Below the pieces are notes generated by a model, which saw only the letters and a program-made list of their open reading frames with translations, did not search any database and was not told the DNA's origin. A DNA stretch of 64,000 bases from Vitis vinifera. Lineage: Eukaryota > Streptophyta > Magnoliopsida > Vitales > Vitaceae. Made by a program: the position numbers and the translations under genes. The DNA lies in contig NC_081822.1 of NCBI RefSeq assembly GCF_030704535.1, forward strand, positions 6,883,501 to 6,947,500, read 5' to 3'. Shown here one piece after another: positions 13,301 through 26,200 of this stretch (within the stretch, counting starts at the first letter, position 1; each line of letters opens with the position of its first letter).

Positions 13301-16288
13301 AAGTTTATTGAAAGCATTCGAGATGGAAGGTGGATGAAAACATACTTGGGATTTAATTCGCCAAATCGATGCATTCTTCCTGATGAAGCCGGAAAAACTA
13401 TTTTTGGGATGATGAGGACTGTTGTTGAGAGATTTTCTATTCTAGACCAGGACTTCTATATGAACCGGATTACCCTGTATGCAGATGAGCTGAAATTTCT
13501 TGGTGTGAGATTTGGGTCGGATGGTGTGCAAAAACTTCTTGTTGATCGCTTTAAGTCCCTTGCTGCTTCTGGAATGAGTAAAGAGTGTGCATTTTCCTTG
13601 CTGATGTTTATCGGTATCTTAAAGGGAAAAAATATGCTGGATGAGGCATGGCTGGGAGTAATGAGGGAGGGCAAATGGCTGAAAACTTTCAATGGCTATA
13701 ATGCTCCAAGGGGATCTGTTTTCCTGCAATCTGAAATAGAGGCTAATGCTATTTTGACTATTACAAGCCTCCCCCTTGTTGATACTGGGTTTTATGGTAG
13801 TAATCTTAGTTCTTTCTCATCTGAACTAACGTTACTTGGAGTTGTGTTGGATATGAAGGTTTATGAATTGGTTGAGGAGAGTTTGAACTTTCCTGCTGAC
13901 TTGTCATCCCTGACTTGGGACAGTGGTTTCTTGATACTTAAATGCATCAGATACTTGGGGTCTGCTACAAGTTCCTTGGTTGAAAAGACCAGGAATCAAC
14001 GATGGTTAAAAACCAGTTGTGGATTCAAACGTCCCTTGGAATCTGTTCTTGTTAACCCAGAATTCATGCGTTTGTTGGATGCTTTTGAGGTTCCCATAAT
14101 CGATGAAGCCTTTTATGGAAATACAATCAGGTCTTTCGCAGCCGAATTGAAGGCAATTGGGGTGGCTGTTGATCTTAACAGTGCATTAAAGCTGATAGTC
14201 ACTCAATTTAAGTCATTCTTATCTTCTTCCAGCCTGACTCCTGTCAAAGTGATTTCACTACTAGAATGCATCAGAGAAATAAATGAAAATGTGTCTTCAC
14301 AGTTGCAGGAACTCCATCAATGCTTGTTGGGGGAGAAGTGGTTAAGGACTCGTAATGGTTACAGGACCCCCAGTGAATCAATACTATTCAGCTCTAAATG
14401 GGGAACCATATCTTTATTTGTTGATCTGCCTCTCATTGATGATTCCTTTTATGGTATTGTCATATATGGCTTTGAGGATGAGCTAAAGATGCTGGGGGTC
14501 ATAACTGGATTTGAAGGAGGAGCTCCATTTGTAGCCAGAGGTCTAACCCGGCCAATTGAACCTCGATTTGTGACTGACTTGGGTACAATTGCATTGCTAG
14601 AATGTATCAAGTATCTAATGTCAAAGTCTAATGATCAGCCCTTACTTGATAATTTTTTTAGCAATTTAATGAGAAGCAAGTGGTTGAAAACTAGGAAAGG
14701 TTACAAAAAACCTGAGGAATGTATCCTGTTTGATCCAACCTGGGAAGTTATTCTGGAGGAGACTGATGCCCCAATGATTGAGCATACATTTTACAAATCT
14801 GAAATATTTATGTACAAGAATCAGTTGAGGGCCATTGGAGTTAAGGTGGATCCTGGGGATGTATGCTCTCTTCTGTCAAGGTATCTTATGTCACTTACAG
14901 AGACTTCTTCAATTACAAGGGTATACAATTTCCTCCACATGTTCAATTGGAAGCCAGAATTGCCTGATAAAGACTATCAGGTATGGGTTATTAACCACAA
15001 TGGTAACAGTGGAGGAGAATGGGTGAATTCTCAGCTTTGCATACTTCATGACAAGGACAATGTATTTAATTCCCACTTGTATGCACTTGACAAGTGTTAC
15101 CAGAAGGAACTGTTGCCCTTTTTCTCTTCAGCATTTGCAGTTGCTGAATTTCCTTCGATTGACGATTACATGTGGCTCTGGGACAGCTTGGTCATGAGAG
15201 TTAATAGTCAAGTGACTGCCAAAGAATGCTGCTCTTTTTGGGACTACATTTTGAAGAACTGGAGTCCGCACACAGAGGATTTCCTGAAGAAGAGGTTAAC
15301 CAAAGTGCCCGCCACCACATCTACAAGTGAGAGAATCCATCTAGTGAGCAAGGAACTGGTGTTTATCCCTGATGACTTGCAATTGAAACATTTTTTTTCT
15401 AGTATAGATGGAATTCCACTCTTTGTATGGTTGCCCAAGTGCAAGAGCTTTTCTACTGTTCATCCAATGAGATTGTTTGAGATTTATGAGTCTCTTGGAG
15501 TAAGAAAGATATCTGGTTCTGTTGAGTGCCATGCGAGTATTTCACATTCTTTGGATCAATATAAGATGGATCCGAGAAATGGATTGATAGGAAGAGGTCT
15601 CGTCAGAATTGTATTGGGGTTTATTGCTGGTCCTAGGGTGAGCATGCCAGTGGAAGAGAGACATAAAGTTGCAAAACTACTGCTTGACCTCTCAGTATTT
15701 GAAAGCCGTGAACCAATTCTAGTCAGTTATCAATTGCTATTGACTGCAGACAAAACATTGGAAGTAGAAGCAGGGAAGCTGGTTTTTTGGGACAAGAATT
15801 CTTGTAGGCTGCTGATTGATAAATCAGGTTATGAAGACCGAAAATCGAATATTAAATTTGTGAGTTGTTTTGCACGTGAAATTGCTGAAGGACTATTGGC
15901 ATGTGAAAAAGCTGATGCAATCGAAAACCTGAGTAAGATAATCCAAATAGGTTTTATGTTTGAGTTTAAGGAGGAATCCATGGTTACCTTGCTTACAAGT
16001 GAGAATTTGGAGCTGTTTGCGGAGGATGAGAAGTTCCTTGATGCTGCATGCCTCTTGTCAAAACAGTCTCCAGTGATAAGATCTCTTCCCGTCATGCCTC
16101 CAATAGATGACAACTCACAACTGTTGACGCAACCAAACCTCAAGGAGAGCCGTTGGAGAAAAGTTCCAAACTATCCAGATCCTCCGAAGTTCAGTTCTTC
16201 TTCTCTTTATCCAAAGCGCAGGTCTCAACAGCTGGAGTTATTAAGCCCACCTACGCCAGAATCTTCCCAGAAGAAGCCCCGACAATGA
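10313..16288 (+). CDS. NO VEIN-like protein with N-terminal GHKL (HSP90-like) ATPase domain
   Basis: Three exons, 10313-10579, 10690-10900 and 11307-16288, give about 1819 aa. The conserved family start is probably Met at 10412 (MATEAARLHIEKIR); in-frame Mets at 10313 and 10370 would add up to 33 residues. The first 170 residues hold a GHKL ATPase fold: LIQNAEDN (N-box Asn and Asp), NNEVGFSE, VGRSTKKGKR and GEKGIGFKS (glycine loop), split across the exons as in the Arabidopsis relatives of NO VEIN. The third exon is a single 4982-bp block. Between about residues 830 and 1300 five units of 110-115 aa repeat, each with a core like (K/R)WLKT..GY..P followed by P.ID..FYG and EL..LGV (cores near 13328, 13675, 14003, 14337, 14682). 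The C-terminus is Ser/Pro/Lys-rich. NO VEIN-family proteins are linked to vascular and auxin-dependent patterning; the role of this member is inferred only. Confidence 0.93.
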
Positions 16289-19200
16289 TGGAGTTCCTTC
16301 CAGGTGTGCCATCATACCATTAACTTTCTTTTTTATGAATTTTAATGATCTCTTTCATAATATGGTGCATTCTGATCATTTGGATGTTTTTTCATTGAAG
16401 TTTTTGTTGTCTACTAGCCGTAGCTATTGATGGTTTTTTGTGCACATCAAGATTATGTCCAAAATAAGCTCTTCGGGTGATGGGTGATGGAAAAAATGGA
16501 AATGTTAGAGCGGAAATGGTGGATAAAAGGAGAAGATTGAAATCCATGAAAGTGAAGAACTATGGAGAGTTCAGACCGTTTGAATCTTCATCACTATATT
16601 TGCATTTCCATCCTTTTGTATCTTCACAGGCTATTTTGTGAACCTTCAAGGTCGTGGTTTTAAAGGGGATATGGTTACTGTGCAAAAATGTGAAATGGGT
16701 GTTTCGGGGTAGGATTACAAATTTGGGTGGATGTTTATTTTTTTGAGTGGTTAATGAAAATGTGGTGAATATTTGTATTTAAATGGATAATGAAAATTGA
16801 ATTAGGATTATAGTAAATTAATAATGAATATTTATGTTTACATAAATAAAATAAGAAATGAATAAAACTATAAAAATTCAAATTAATGAATAAATGTATA
16901 GGAAAAATATATTTTATTTAAATATGTTCATTCAAACAAAAATTCTTCGTTTTTATAATTGTTTTATTTAGAATATATTTAATAAGAAAAATGATGTTTA
17001 TTATTTTTCAAAAATGATTACTAGATGTATTTTTTTAATGATTGAAAATATTTTTTTAAAATAAAAAATATTTAACTTAAATTTTTTTTATAAACAATAA
17101 ATTCACTTTTTATTATTTTCATCTTTAATAATACATATTCAATATTAAGTGATTAAATTATTATGTTTAGATTTACAATATTTTTATAAATTATTCTAAA
17201 CGAATGCTTTTGTAACAATTTCAATAATTTTATATGTAAGTTTATTTTATTAATTTTTAACTCTATTTATTTGTATTTATTTTTGTATAAATTTCATAAT
17301 CTTTTTAAATTGTTTTAAGCTTTTAAACTATAACTTTTTAATTTTCATAATCTTCAAAATCTTTTCACCTCGAGCCGAGATGTTAAGACTAACGACTATC
17401 GTGCCTCAGGACTTAGACTGATACTGCAACTTCGAACCATGTCTCTGTCATCCTCTACTCCCCCAGTTGAAAAGAAAAAACACCCTGTTCAGTCAGATTT
17501 CTAGTTGGAACTGCCCCTCCTAGATGGGCTCAGCTTGCAGCCCTAACCAGCCCAAGCACTACCTTAGATGTGACTGCCTATACTGTTCGACATTAGTTAT
17601 TGGCATCAGTAATGGGCTACTTGCAAGTTCCCAAGCTGTAAGTGCACATTTTCCTTCTGGACCTCTTAAGCCCAGTAAGTAAATGAGATGGGTTCATAGT
17701 CATATTGTAGTTACATTACTCATCTGACCATGGTTTTATTGCTGACTTCTAATTTTAATTTCTGAGGATCAAATCTATTAATTGATTGGATGATTAATCC
17801 ACTAATCATTGTCGTTTGATAACCTGCTCAAACTTTGCAAGGGGGATTATGTATGCATAGAGAATGGCAGCCTGGTGAAAGGCCCAAGGAAATTAAAACT
17901 GAAATGGCCTTATTATATACCATATCATTGATCAAGAATTTGGAGGTTTGTCGGTGTCTTACTTGTGTGTTGGGCTGGGTAGCCGCGAAGAAACTCTCAT
18001 ATTCTTATTTTAAATTGTCATGAAATACCGTTTTAATTTTTGCCCATGAGATTCTTACAAGAGTTTTCTTGCGCTTTGTGTTTATGGTCAGAGTTCCTTG
18101 CATTTCTCTTTATTTTCTAATATTATGCTGAAGCCACTTGCAGCAGCTGAGCAGCATCCTGGACTGAAACAAAATAAAAAGAGAATGCTGGTTCTGCTAA
18201 TATAATACTTATATTGATTCATCACTTCTAACATCTCAAAATTTTCGAAGAAAAAAAAATGGAGAAAGGGAGAGATGGCTACTTCTGTCACACTTGGGAT
18301 ATTATGGCACTACAAAATTTAATGGTAAAAGAAATTATCAAAGATATTTAGGTATGTCCATCTACTTCCAATCCCAACTCACGCCTCCTACTACTATTCA
18401 TCAACCGAACCCACACCAACCATGAGAAAAAGTATGAAACCATGACGACTTTCATATGGTTTTGTGAAGTTGGGAAAGCCACATTCATATATCAGTTGCA
18501 ATTTTTGATTAGTTCAGTTGCCGAAGCCACCACATATTTACAGCTGTGTAGAGTGCGACACCAAATAAATGAAGTTAAGCGTCATGCTTGAGTTCATTGC
18601 ATTTGTCCATTTTTCTCTTGGCCTAAGTCCAATTAAAAGCCATGTCTTGGTTCTTCTTTGGTTTTGATTTTGAATCGAGGCTGCTTGACGCTTTATGCAT
18701 TGCATTTATGCCACAAATTAGGGGAAGAAATCATCCACATTAATTTCATACACATACATTTTTTTGACTCTTGAGTCTTGAGACCATCTTCATGTCTCAA
18801 GTTGATGACTCCTCATATTTCTCTAGTCTCCGCCCCAGCAATTAATTGCAGTCCTTGTTGACTAGGACTGCCACATGTATCACATCAAGAATGGGATGAT
18901 TGGAGTATGCCAGGCGGCCATTGCAGAGAAGTCAGTCCCCGGTCCCCCTCACTTCTCATTACTAATCAACCCACTGGATAGCTGTTTGCCGAAACATACT
19001 GCCAAATGCCCATGACATTGTTATAGAAATTCAAGACAAAAGAGGCTGGAATGTTTTAATGATAAAGGTTCAATTCACGGCCGGCCGCTTACTGAGAAGT
19101 TGAATGGGAGAACGAATCTTAACCATAAGAATTTAGCCAGTCTCCATTCTCTTATGCAACAAATTAGGCACCTTGAATTCTGACATATCTACGGCCCCAA

Positions 19201-21890
19201 TCCAACAGCGCTAGCACACAGTGGAGCAGAGCATGAGTCAACAAACTGGGCCTAGGCAAGGGTGGTGGAAAGGGTTGAAAAAAGGTGGGAAGAAACTGCG
19301 TCAATATCAGCCTGCATGTGCTCACGCTGGCAACTCATGAAATATAAGCATTTTCTTTCCCGTAAAAGTAAATAATTTAAAATTTTTTTTCTTGTGTCAA
19401 ACAACAAGAACCCGGAGAATGAAGTTGCCTTGAGCTGTACTGAAAAAGATTGCCAAAAAGATAGAAATTTCAAACATGTAGGCCCTGGCAGGCTTGGAAA
19501 ATGAGGCCTGTGTGTGTCTTTGTGACGTTAATGGCGGTCGTGAGCTGATATATAAAAAGACTTTTGTCTTTCTATGCGTGTTAAGGACGTTTCTACCTGT
19601 GTTTTTCTATACTTTATATTTCATGCTCCTTTCTGGATAAAAAAATATTCACCGTTTTCCTTTTACATTAACGGAGTCTGCAAAGCGGACCAAAAGTTTC
19701 AAATCCCCCACCATAAAAAATCGTGAAACATATCTTTGACATTCAATCTCTATTCCTATCCACCTTTGTCTTTTTTCACCCGGTGAAGAATTTTTCGATC
19801 TTTAAGTTGATCTTCTCTCACATTTATGTGGTATGATGCATATTATATACACATTTGTGGAATTCTTCTGACCTAACTAATTAATATAAATTTGACCCAT
19901 TTAATATTTTGAATTTAACAAGTGGGTCGATCAGAGAACGGAAAAAGCTGATTTTTGAGAGTCGTTCCTCACCAAATCCATCTGTGCTGTTCAAATGTTG
20001 AACCAATCAATTATGATTTACAAATCATTACCTTGAGAAATCACAAATCAAAAAAGGTCGCCTCGAATTGCAGCAAAGCTTGTCTGTCATGCACTGACAT
20101 TGACCGCAATGCAGGCATGCAACCCCACCATCCTTCAATTCTTTTTCTTGTTAAGATACTTAATAGATGGAACACTTGCATTGTTCTGATAGATTCAAAA
20201 GTGGGCCTACGTGCCAAACTGCGGAAGGTTCATCAATTTAATTTCCTTATACCTATGTTTTAATTCGTAAACCAATTGGTCAGTGATATAAAAAGAAAAA
20301 AAAAATGTTTAGGAGCTTACCTCTTTTCCTTCATTTTTCCATTTTTCTTAGCCCTTTAAAGCTCTGGAAACCAGTTTTCTAGAGTTATTTTCTTCCTCAG
20401 CTATGATATGCACGGTATTACATATTCATTCCGTTTTTCCTGTAATTTCACTTCTAATGGATTTATATTTCCTTTCTCCTAGCCATCCTTTGAAAAGCTA
20501 CATGAGTATACTATGAATTTGTATTCCACAATCCTGCCTCCAGCTGCCTCAGTCAATTCAGCGGGGTCCTTTAATGGCCATGCCACCTCAAACACCTAAT
20601 TTGCCTGCTTTAAGTGAGCACATGTTTGTTCAATCTCATTTTACTTTAGCTCTATTTTTCAATGTGGTGTGACTTGATTGGAATAGGATTTATGTGTTGG
20701 CGCCTTCCACCCGACATGCTCACCTGTAGGAGCATCCTAAGCCCATTTCATACGGACACTCATCCTTTCCTAAGAGACAGCCCATACCACTGGATTCATA
20801 AACAAGTCAATATTCATCAGTATATCAATGATTTTCTTCCATGGGATTGCGCTATAGGGCACAAAACATTCAGCACTACACGATTTTTCTTCCAATTAAA
20901 TTCCGCCATGGCAGCATGAAGAAAAAATATGGGACTTACCATCATTTGTCTTGCTATTCACTAACTTGGCTCAGCACTGTTCTCTTGACATGGTTTTCTT
21001 TTCCTGGAAGCTATACAGGTGATGGGGTCTAGAATACAACATTGTTCTTGCAGCCGGAGCCGGGCGATGCTATGTTCCTCTAATTAATTCTGTTGGAGAT
21101 TAGGTAACCTACCGGAGAAACGAAATTTCCTTTTGGTTTCCTGGTGATTTTAATATCTGGCAGTGTCCTCTCTTTTCGCTTCTAGAATTCTGCTAGGTTA
21201 GACCTTAATTTGGATGTTTCAATCATCAGATGAATTTGACTTTTGTTCTGAATTCAACACTATATTTTTCTCTCATTCTTAACCATACGATGCGGTGGCT
21301 CTGTGTGTTGGGGTGGTTGGGGGTATGAAAATGGCCATTAAGATAGTATATCTCAAGTCCTTACCATAGCAAAGAATATTCTCCCAATCAGCACAGGAGA
21401 CATGTACAAGTATAGCTCATTCCAACTGAATTGGTTTGGTTGAGTGATAAGAACCAAACAAAAATGTAACCTTGTCAAACATGGGAAGGACCCAGCATCA
21501 TCTAATCCTTACAAAGATAACAGCTAAAATGATGGCATAATAATATGAAATGTGAAGATACAGTGTATCTCGCATGTATGTGTGGGACGGTCTACATATC
21601 ATGTGTTGATCTATGTCAACCCAATAATCCTGCTATCTCCCGATAGATGGTTGGGATATTTCACTTAAAAGTTCCAATGAAATGAAAAGTCCTGGTATAT
21701 CTCCATAAAAAATAGATTCCGGACTAAAAAGAAGAAGAAAAAACTGGCATATTTAATTTCTCGAATATTCTATTCAAGGGCACATCTTTTTGCCATACCC
21801 ATTTTAAAACAATATGGCTCTTTCGGAAATAATGTTTATCTTCTTCCGCCTATTATAATCTCTCTCATACAACCCTTACTTTCAAGAAAA
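16289..21890. other. Long intergenic spacer without a supportable gene
   Basis: About 5.6 kb between the NO VEIN-like gene and the MYB gene. 16700-17350 is very AT-rich. The rest is mixed composition with only short ORFs lacking recognisable domains or splice structure. The region just upstream of 21896 is presumably MYB promoter (TATTATAA at 21851-21858 is a possible TATA box). Confidence 0.5.
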
Positions 21891-21940
21891 GAGGAGTGAA
21901 ATCTCTCTCCCTCATACCTCAAGCTCACAACACAGAAGAA

Positions 21941-23217
21941 ATGGGGAGGGCACCTTGCTGTGACAAAGCCAACGTCAAGAAAGGCCCATGGTCGCCTGAA
22001 GAAGATGCCAAGCTCAAGTCATATATTGAGCAGCATGGCACTGGTGGTAATTGGATCGCTTTGCCACAAAAAATTGGTAATCCCGAATCAACTTTCTCTC
22101 TTTCCCTTTTCTATCTTCATTTATTAAGATCAACTCAGTTGAACTTCCAATTTCTCACATGGTAAATGAGAATTGTTTGTATACAGGCCTCAAGAGATGT
22201 GGGAAGAGCTGCCGCCTTAGATGGTTAAACTATCTCCGCCCAAATATCAGGCACGGAGGATTCTCTGAAGAAGAAGATAACATCATCTGTAGCCTGTATA
22301 TAAGTATTGGAAGCAGGTGTGCCCTCAAAAATTTAATGATGCTCATAACTGTAGATCTGTATATAATTAACCATCTCTTAGACCTCTTTTGAGTGGTACA
22401 ATGGGTTGATTTTACAGGAGTGGCTCATGTTGTAATGAAACACTTGGTTTTCATGAACAGGTGGTCTGTTATTGCAGCACAATTACCAGGACGAACTGAC
22501 AATGATATAAAGAACTACTGGAATACGAGACTGAAGAAGAAGCTCCTTGGTAAGCAGCGCAAAGAACAACAGGCTCGCAGAGGTAGCTGCCCGAAGCAAG
22601 AGATGAAAAGAGCAAGTGGGAACGCCATGGTTTCTGATAATGAAAACTTAAACCCTTACTGGCCTGAGTTGCCCGTGCCAGCACCAATACCGTACCCAAA
22701 CGAAGAACCACGCTTCAACGATCATTCATCCATCAGAAGATTGTTGATCAGGCTTGGGGGAAGATTTTCTGATGACGGACAACCACTCCAAAACGGGACA
22801 AATCTTCAGCTCCCGATTGATATTTCATCCGTTCAACAACCTTTTGACCACTCAGTAAACTTTCTGTCTTCTTCTCCTATGAATGCCCTAAACAACCCTC
22901 GTTCTGAATTTCCAAACGCTGAGTACAATATGGAAGGGGGAGGGCTACACATGCTACAAGGACAGAACAGTTTTTTAGCTGAGCTGGAGGAGATGGCTTG
23001 TAGCAACCCACAAAGATTAGATGGGCTGGAGTTCTTATATGCGCAGGACATGGCCAATAACAAACCCGGATCAACTGCTTATGAGCAAAGTCTCAGTTGG
23101 GGTGAGACGAGCTCTCTGGTTTATCCTCCTGTTGCTTCCAACTATGAAGGTCTTCAACAGCAAGGGGTGACGCAAGAACATGACTTTGATGAGTTGAGGT
23201 ACCCTACCCCGCGATAA
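21941..23217 (+). CDS. R2R3-MYB transcription factor, MYB36/MYB68/MYB87/RAX-like
   Basis: Three exons, 21941-22076, 22187-22316 and 22461-23217, give 340 aa. Intron positions are those usual for R2R3-MYBs (inside R2 after KIG, and inside R3 within GSRW). The protein starts [21 protein letters not shown]2 carries the spaced Trp residues and ends [11 protein letters not shown]3 carries [29 protein letters not shown] and [11 protein letters not shown], with the usual loss of the first R3 Trp. After the DNA-binding domain (about residue 115) the tail contains [16 protein letters not shown], resembling a motif of the subgroup that includes MYB36, MYB68, MYB84 and MYB87 (root endodermis, axillary meristem, stress). 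The rest is Asn/Gln/Ser/Pro-rich with acidic patches, as in activation regions. A nuclear DNA-binding regulator is secure; which orthologue it is cannot be settled from sequence memory. Confidence 0.95.
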
Positions 23218-26200
23218 CCACACTGAACATGGATGGTGTAAATTTGAACCGGTTGTGAAGTTGGTGCTGGATTCCCAGACCGAAAATTCTAATAAACTCA
23301 TCCGGTGATTTGTTTGTTTTGCACTTCTGTTTTCTCATATTTGCTTGCTCTAAGAACTGACTTTAGTATCTCTAAGTTGCTTCTTCAATGAACACTTTTA
23401 CTGTACTTTATTGGCCTGAATCTCTCTATTGTTGAATTAGGGGCATTTAGTGCTTGAAAGCCTATATATATAACCCTAACTAATGCAAACTTGGCTCAAT
23501 TACTCTAGCTTCTTGAGTGGAGACATGCTTGGATCTGTTGTTCCCACGTACTGAGTGATCTGGTGAAGAAAGATGAGTGTTCCTTTGAATACTAATAAAA
23601 GGTATGCGCTTTCTTTTAACGCATGTATCATATGGGTGACCATGTGCCGAATTTATTTTTCTTAATATTTCCATAATGTGGGATCAGAACTTATAGCTAG
23701 CGCTCTTGGATTTCATCAAACTCCTGACTTTCTTGTACCATGGAAGGAATCCTAGCTGTAAACCAAAATCACACATTAGGGTTCAAGAAAATTAGGTTCA
23801 TAGTCCCCCAAAGTCCAAGACTAGATAAAGCATAGTGGAACTTAAGACAGTAATGATGATCACAAGTAACCATAGTCACTTCTGCCAATCTTACAACTTT
23901 TTCACCTCACCTGGACAACACCATTGGGCTTCATTTATCAGTCAAATTACCTTGAATCTTCACCAACTCTGATTTCAAATTGCAACATTTAAACGTTCTC
24001 ATTTCTATGAAAACATCAGGCACATTATTTCCATAACACTAGAGGTACTCATGCATGCTTGTTTTTGGCACAAGAGAACCAGGCATCCAAGCTTAGTTGT
24101 TAGGATCATGCCACCCTATTTGAAATTGTTCATGATCCAAGTAAGCTAAAATCTATCTTTGTCGGCCATTAGTTGAGTCACATAGTCACATATTTATGTA
24201 TATTCCAGAAACCCATGATAGAAGTTATGTAGTTGGATTTCAACAATTATGATAATTTAGATCCTCACTTCTTGTTAGTAATGCCATCCATGCAGATAGG
24301 TGATTAGATTGCGATTACTTAGAGTGGATGAGTTTTCCCTTCATGCTTACGAGGTTCCTTCAAACAGGCCTAGCTGATATGGTGAAGTGCGCTTAATGTT
24401 TGGTTGTAACTTACCTGTGCCTTAATCACACATCAATGTCCATCATATGATGCGAATTTATGCAAGAACCACATAAATGCGGGTATGGAGTCAATTAAGC
24501 GGAATTGATTGCGAAGAAGGATTGAGAGAGAAATTAGATAGAGAACTCAGGAGAAGCCAAAGCCTTAGAATATACAGACTTTCAAGTAGTATAGAAATTG
24601 AACAGCCTGCCAATATATACCTTATCACAGGCTCAGATATCTTAGCAATGTGAGGATGATGAGCATTATCAAAGAGAAATTAATTATTCATGTTTTCTGA
24701 GTGTTAGGGTATTGAAGATTCTTATTTTATATATGGTTTAGTGTCTTTGTATTAATCCTCAAGAAAAGATGTCTGTTTTCTATAATTTGGTGATAGATCA
24801 AGCAAGTGGGATGTGTGCATTGAACTGTTTTTCTAGAATCTGCTTGATCCTTACCTCCAAATCTATGCCTGGTAAATCTTCAATGAAGGATACACAGGTG
24901 ATCATGGAAGGGATTTCCTCAGAGAGAAGATTGTTTGAGCAAGCCTCAAGTAGCTAGTCATCTCTATGGTTTAGGTCCCTCATTTTGCAAATCTCCCTCT
25001 CAAGTCTTCAAGCTAGATATCCAAAACAGTATTATAAATATGCATATAAGCACTAGGAGACCCGAGTTTCTCAAGTAAGGATGTTCACTTGTGCGCATAT
25101 TGTTTGAAATGCCAGTGATATGGTTGATACTGATTGTTACCTAACGTTGCAATTATGCACCCATAATCGGTCAACCTGTCTGCACGTGCTTACGGGCAAT
25201 AGATAATTCATTGTTTTTGGTTTCAATCAATATCACAAATAGCAGCCAGACTTTGGGGTATAAAGTCCCATTTATCCTTCATCATTTAGAGCATTAAATG
25301 TTCAATAGCCAATATTTTGAGATTTCGTAACTCAATTATAGAGCTTTAAATGTTCAATAGCCAATATTTTGAGATTTCGTAACTCAATTAAGCCTAGCTC
25401 ATGATTAATCCAACCATACATGATAGTTTGGTTACAGATTCACGCCAGCAGCCAACATCTATAACAATCTGTGTCGTATTTCTCCCTGCAGCCTGATCCA
25501 CCGGTTCAACATTATGGAAACAAAGTTGTGTAATCCTAATTAAGCAATTTACTTGACAAAATTTTAAGCCTCTTTCATGTACATGGCTGCTACCATAATT
25601 TTAGTTGCCATCTGATGTATCAAGCCCAATTCTACCATATGATGCAATGAATATTTGGAAAGCTGTACTACGAAGGAAAATTAAAACAGCCATTAATGTC
25701 TTTGAAATTAGGAAGGTTTTGAAGCATACTCTTCACTATCAAGGATTGTCTCTCTGCTAAGAAGTAGACAACCAGCATAGTTGATTACAGTTGTAATACT
25801 ATTTTAGATAAGAAAAATAATATTGTTTGTGCTGATTAATTATCTTTGTTTGGTAAGCCATGGTCATGATTTGTTAACAATAGGTTGACATAACTTGAAA
25901 GTTTGAAACCAGTAGTTATTTTGGCAAGCAATTGATCAGAGTGTCGGCCCGTAAAGCCAAACCAACTCTGAAATTGGGTTAGAATATAAAAATAGCAAGA
26001 CTAAGATATCTTGAATTAACTAATATCACTTACCATACACTTCTTCCTTCTCCTGTATGGTTTGTTGACATGTCGCTGACCTTTTTCTCTCCATGATCGT
26101 GAATGCATGGAAGAAAAGTGAAATTATTTTTTATTTGAATAACATAAGAATAAAATATAAACATATATAAGAAGTGGGTACATACTTAAATAGGAATCAA

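Noticed and set aside
19545..19560. TATATAAAAAG as a promoter of an unseen gene
   Set aside because: No coding exon, splice pattern or RNA gene follows it within several hundred bases.
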